From Bacillus mycoides (GTDB lineage: Bacteria > Bacillota > Bacilli > Bacillales > Bacillaceae_G), in assembly GCF_018742245.1 (NCBI RefSeq), contig NZ_CP036132.1:2289001-2353000 (forward strand): DNA of 64,000 nt, given 5' to 3'. The position numbers and the translations under genes were made by a program. Positions 61,271 to 64,000 of this stretch are shown in pieces (position 1 is the stretch's first letter; each line of letters opens with the position of its first letter). Below the pieces are notes generated by a model. The model was not told the DNA's origin. It was given only the letters and a program-made list of their open reading frames with translations, and did not search any database.

Positions 61271-62584
61271 GTGAAAGGTATGTTTTGCAAGAGATTTATT
61301 ACAATAGTAACAGTGCTTACACTATTTTGTAGCATAGTTGTTACATCTGGGAGTGCATCAGCGGAAACAGTCCCTGCTTTAGACGTAGAAGCAGGATCAG
61401 CAATTTTAGTAGAAGCAAATTCCGGAAAAATTTTATATCAAAAAAATGCAGATGAATTATTAGCAATTGCTAGTATGACAAAAATGATGAGTGAATACTT
61501 AGTCTATGAAGCGGTGGATAAAGGAAAACTTAAATGGGATCAAAAAGTTAAAATTTCTGAATATGCATATAAGATTTCACAAGATCGCTCATTATCAAAC
61601 GTTCCATTAGAAAATGGTGGCTCTTATACGGTCAAAGAGTTATATGAGGCAATGGTAATTTATTCTGCAAACGGTGCAACAATTGCTTTAGCTGAAGAGA
61701 TTGCTGGAAAAGAAGTTAATTTCGTAAAAATGATGAACGATAAGTCAAAAGAGTTTGGAATGAAAAATTTTAAATTTGTAAACTCTACAGGTTTAACAAA
61801 CCAAGATTTAAAAGGACATCACCCAGAAGGGACAACTCCAGACGAGAAAAATAAAATGTCTGCAAGAGATTGTGCAATTTTAGCACAACGTCTTATTCAA
61901 GATTTCCCGAAAATATTAGATATAGCAAAAATCCCTAAAAAAACATTCCAAAAGGGTGGAAAGTATCCGATTGATATGACGAACTTTAACTGGATGTTAA
62001 AAGGTTTAATTAAGCAATACGAAGGTGTAGATGGCTTGAAAACAGGAACTACTCCAGAAGCCGGAGATTGTTTTACTGGTACAGTAGAAAGAAACGGTAT
62101 GCGTCTAATCTCTGTAGTGATAAAAGCAAACTCTCATACAGCACGTTTTGATGAAACAAAGAAATTATATGATTATGGATTTGCGAATTTTGAAGTGAAG
62201 AAGGTCTATGGAAAAGATTCAGTAGTAAAAGGTCATGAAACAGTGCGAGTAGCAAATGCAAAGGACAAAGATGTAGTTGTTCAAACGAAGCAAGCTGTTT
62301 CACTTCCAATGCCAAAGGGCAACAATGACGTTTATAAAAAAGAATTTAAAGTATCGAATAAAGAACAAGAAGCGCCTATTAAAAAAGGTGTAACAATTAG
62401 TCAAATGATTATATCACCTAAAGATATTACAGATCCTGGATTTTTATCAGATAAATCATTACAAGTAGACCTTGTAACAAAATCTGATGTAGAACAAGCA
62501 AATTGGTTTACACGTTTTATGCGCGAAATCGGATCATTCTTTAGCTGTATGTGGGATAGTGCGGTTGATATAGTAAAAAGCTAA
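61271..62584 (+). CDS. dacA: D-alanyl-D-alanine carboxypeptidase (PBP5, DacA)
   Basis: 437 residues. The signal peptide (about 1-31, ending GSASAE) is followed by the S11 peptidase domain, with the active-site serine in ASMTKMMS (SxxK), the SAN triad in YSANGATIAL and KTG in GLKTGTTPEAG. A beta-rich linker and a C-terminal amphipathic helix (WFTRFMREIGSFF) attach it to the membrane, as in PBP5. It trims the terminal D-Ala from peptidoglycan stem peptides. GTG start with GGAGGT 7 bases upstream. In B. subtilis dacA is monocistronic; no operon partner here. Confidence 0.92.
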   Translation: MKGMFCKRFITIVTVLTLFCSIVVTSGSASAETVPALDVEAGSAILVEANSGKILYQKNADELLAIASMTKMMSEYLVYEAVDKGKLKWDQKVKISEYAYKISQDRSLSNVPLENGGSYTVKELYEAMVIYSANGATIALAEEIAGKEVNFVKMMNDKSKEFGMKNFKFVNSTGLTNQDLKGHHPEGTTPDEKNKMSARDCAILAQRLIQDFPKILDIAKIPKKTFQKGGKYPIDMTNFNWMLKGLIKQYEGVDGLKTGTTPEAGDCFTGTVERNGMRLISVVIKANSHTARFDETKKLYDYGFANFEVKKVYGKDSVVKGHETVRVANAKDKDVVVQTKQAVSLPMPKGNNDVYKKEFKVSNKEQEAPIKKGVTISQMIISPKDITDPGFLSDKSLQVDLVTKSDVEQANWFTRFMREIGSFFSCMWDSAVDIVKS

Positions 62585-63334
62585 CTTTATAGGATAAAAC
62601 TAAATATTAATCTGAAACAAAAAGTTTCAAAGTACTATAGATTCTTATGTGGATAGCTTGGAATGGAAGATTGCATTAATTCTCAAATTTGGTTCTTCGG
62701 AACTTTTCGTATTGCTATCAAGCTAAACTAAATTTGTACCTATATAATCAAAAAACGCTATTCTTTTTGTAGAAATATACAGAAAGGATGGCGTTTATTA
62801 TGAATATTTCGATTCAAAGGGTTCTGGTGCAAGGTTAGTTTAATAAAGTTACATGATGAAAAAACATATATTATTCCATCAAGTGACAATAAAAATTGAT
62901 ATCTGGTACTTATTTCTGTTATTAAATTTTATAAAAATTTAATAAAATCTTTTCTTTCTATTAAATATTTTATTTTAAATTAATTATATAAAGAAATGGA
63001 GGCCAGAAAATGAATTTTTAAATAAATTTAAGTATCTTTTTATAGTGTTTATCCGTATGTATATAGTTATTCTTTAATTTCAATCGAATAACAAACAAAG
63101 TATTCGAGAAAAAAGTACGATTTTTATGGATGGTACAAACTTTCTCTCTTACAAAAAATGTACCGAAATTAATAAGAGTGAATGTTACATGGAGAGAACC
63201 CCTAATAATTTCACCTAAAAATCGGTAATTAATGAAACAAAGAATAATAAAATGATACACGATTACGAGTTGATCTCCCAAAAACATATGATTACTAGTG
63301 AAAATCTTTAATACTGACAAGTGAGGTGACGTTG
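62585..63334. other. Gap of about 750 bases with mobile-element scraps
   Basis: No intact gene. A 12-codon frame at about 62801-62836 (MNISIQRV...) with AAAGGATGG upstream resembles a cut transposase start. It overlaps GGTTCTGGTGCAAGGTTAG, which is reminiscent of IS6-family ends. Further on, GGAGG at about 63000 precedes ATGAATTTTTAA, and the next frame continues with FLNKFKYLFIVFIRMYIVIL, i.e. a frameshifted tiny membrane peptide. AT-rich otherwise. Confidence 0.4.
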
Positions 63335-63850
63335 GTGAGAGGGATATTAATAAAAATCGGAGTATTTATTTTGGTTTTTACAGTAGGGCTATATCTTACA
63401 AAATACGCATATGACCATCATATTAACCGAGCTAAAGTAAGGGACACAATTCAACAAATATCAATAGAGCACGGTATGCCACCATGGATTCCTTTATCTA
63501 TTGCATTCCATGAAAGTAAGTTTGATCAAAATGCAGTCGGAGATCAGGGCACATCATTTGGACTGTTTCAGCTCCATCGAGGTGGACTAGCACCTAAAGA
63601 TTTAATGAACGAAGATTTGAAAAATGCAGAAACCAATACTCGAATAGCAATATCTAATATGATAAATGCATATAACCGTGGTTTACAACAAAATTTAAAA
63701 GGGCCAGAGCTATTAAAACATGTTGCAAATACCTCAGGGTGGCCTGGCAATAAGGGTGTTCAGTGGACAGATAAACAGACAGACTATAACAAGGGTTTAG
63801 AAAACAGTTTTAAAATGTTTTCTAAACGACAATACGATTTTATAGAATGA
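63335..63850 (+). CDS. Membrane-anchored lytic-transglycosylase-like protein
   Basis: 171 residues. One N-terminal transmembrane helix (about 3-22) is followed by an SLT-type lysozyme-like domain: SIAFHESKFDQNAVGDQGTS (catalytic Glu in HESKF), SFGLFQLHRGGLAP and AYNRGL. The GLFQ and catalytic Glu motifs match soluble lytic transglycosylase or phage-type muramidases. It probably cuts peptidoglycan near the membrane. GTG 63335 is chosen with GAGGTG at 63323-63328. Confidence 0.75.
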   Translation: MRGILIKIGVFILVFTVGLYLTKYAYDHHINRAKVRDTIQQISIEHGMPPWIPLSIAFHESKFDQNAVGDQGTSFGLFQLHRGGLAPKDLMNEDLKNAETNTRIAISNMINAYNRGLQQNLKGPELLKHVANTSGWPGNKGVQWTDKQTDYNKGLENSFKMFSKRQYDFIE

Positions 63851-64000
63851 GATTTCTTTTTTCTTTCTATTATTATATAACTTATGCCTAAATATGAAAG
63901 TTCCCTAAAACAGATACATAGATTGACTTTGTACTGCTTATATTAGGAATTTAAAGAAACAATATGTACAATTCTCCCACTACACTAGTATAGTGGCCTT
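63851..64000. other. Right edge of window
   Basis: 150 bases with no gene or terminator that I can support. Confidence 0.3.

Noticed and set aside
61102..61332. Plus-strand frame of 76 codons overlapping the dacA start
   Set aside because: Poor coding character, no ribosome binding site, overlaps the well-supported dacA start in another frame.

Overview
The window reads as chromosome of a Bacillus cereus-group bacterium (B. cereus / thuringiensis / anthracis relatives). The signs are AT-rich DNA, strong AGGAGG-type ribosome binding sites with frequent TTG and GTG starts, exosporium collagen-like proteins, DUF4183 and BclB-type spore-surface proteins, YheC/D-like ATP-grasp proteins, SpoIISA, a heterocycloanthracin-type precursor and Bacillus-type hemY, cspA-like, asd, gabT, gpmA, pepD and dacA genes. 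No rRNA, tRNA or CRISPR array was seen.

Layout. 0.1-2.1 kb: hemY and a membrane protein. 2.3-4.0 kb: an IS200/IS605-type element carrying only tnpB, inserted into the start of a methyltransferase gene remnant. 4.1-13.5 kb: ordinary chromosome (acetyltransferase, cold-shock pair, CPBP protease, kinase, HAD phosphatase, divergent LysR/asd, C45 peptidase). 13.5-17.4 kb: a decayed accessory stretch with an integrase tail, a phage-like gene with in-frame stops, gene scraps and two families of structured intergenic repeats, among which sits an intact Cys-rich TOMM/heterocycloanthracin precursor. 17.4-26.1 kb: LysR with gabT-MOSC, a GNAT protein, a DUF1349-like protein and a heterodimeric ABC exporter preceded by a minute leader ORF. 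26.1-31.5 kb: a second accessory stretch with an integrase remnant, two divergent ATP-grasp genes, a two-repeat protein of unknown function, pseudogene pieces and a tandem-duplicated Cys-rich protein that may be spore-appendage related. 31.6-36.8 kb: LysE exporter with divergent XRE-cupin regulator, then a spore-surface cluster (collagen-like exosporium protein, DUF4183 protein, BclB-like protein, a tiny Ser/Asn-rich protein, a cupin). 37-48 kb: an SMI1/KNR4-LRR protein, O-methyltransferase, an ORF-less IS605-like element, a TelA/XpaC pair, plsY-like, a GNAT-aminotransferase fusion and threonine dehydratase. 48-56.5 kb: DEAD-box helicase, methyltransferase, VOC protein, DJ-1/PfpI and MarR, gpmA, SpoIISA with two related tiny genes, pepD. 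56.6-64 kb: secreted cysteine protease, a frameshifted gene, an exported agmatine/peptidylarginine deiminase-like enzyme behind a MerR-type promoter, a Vat-like antibiotic acetyltransferase behind a leader peptide and hairpin, dacA and a lytic-transglycosylase-like protein.

Main points for follow-up: (1) the two IS605-type elements share a 14-base loop inside stems that differ by compensatory base changes, direct evidence for a conserved RNA structure; (2) the leader peptide plus hairpin before the Vat-like gene; (3) the MerR-type 19-bp-spacer promoter of the exported deiminase; (4) the TOMM precursor with no modification enzymes nearby; (5) SpoIISA followed by two small genes sharing a motif; (6) the unexplained duplicated-module proteins at 29.4 and 31.4 kb. 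Coordinates of CDS include the stop codon; starts were chosen by Shine-Dalgarno spacing and family fit. All functional assignments are from reading the translated sequence; no database search was run.
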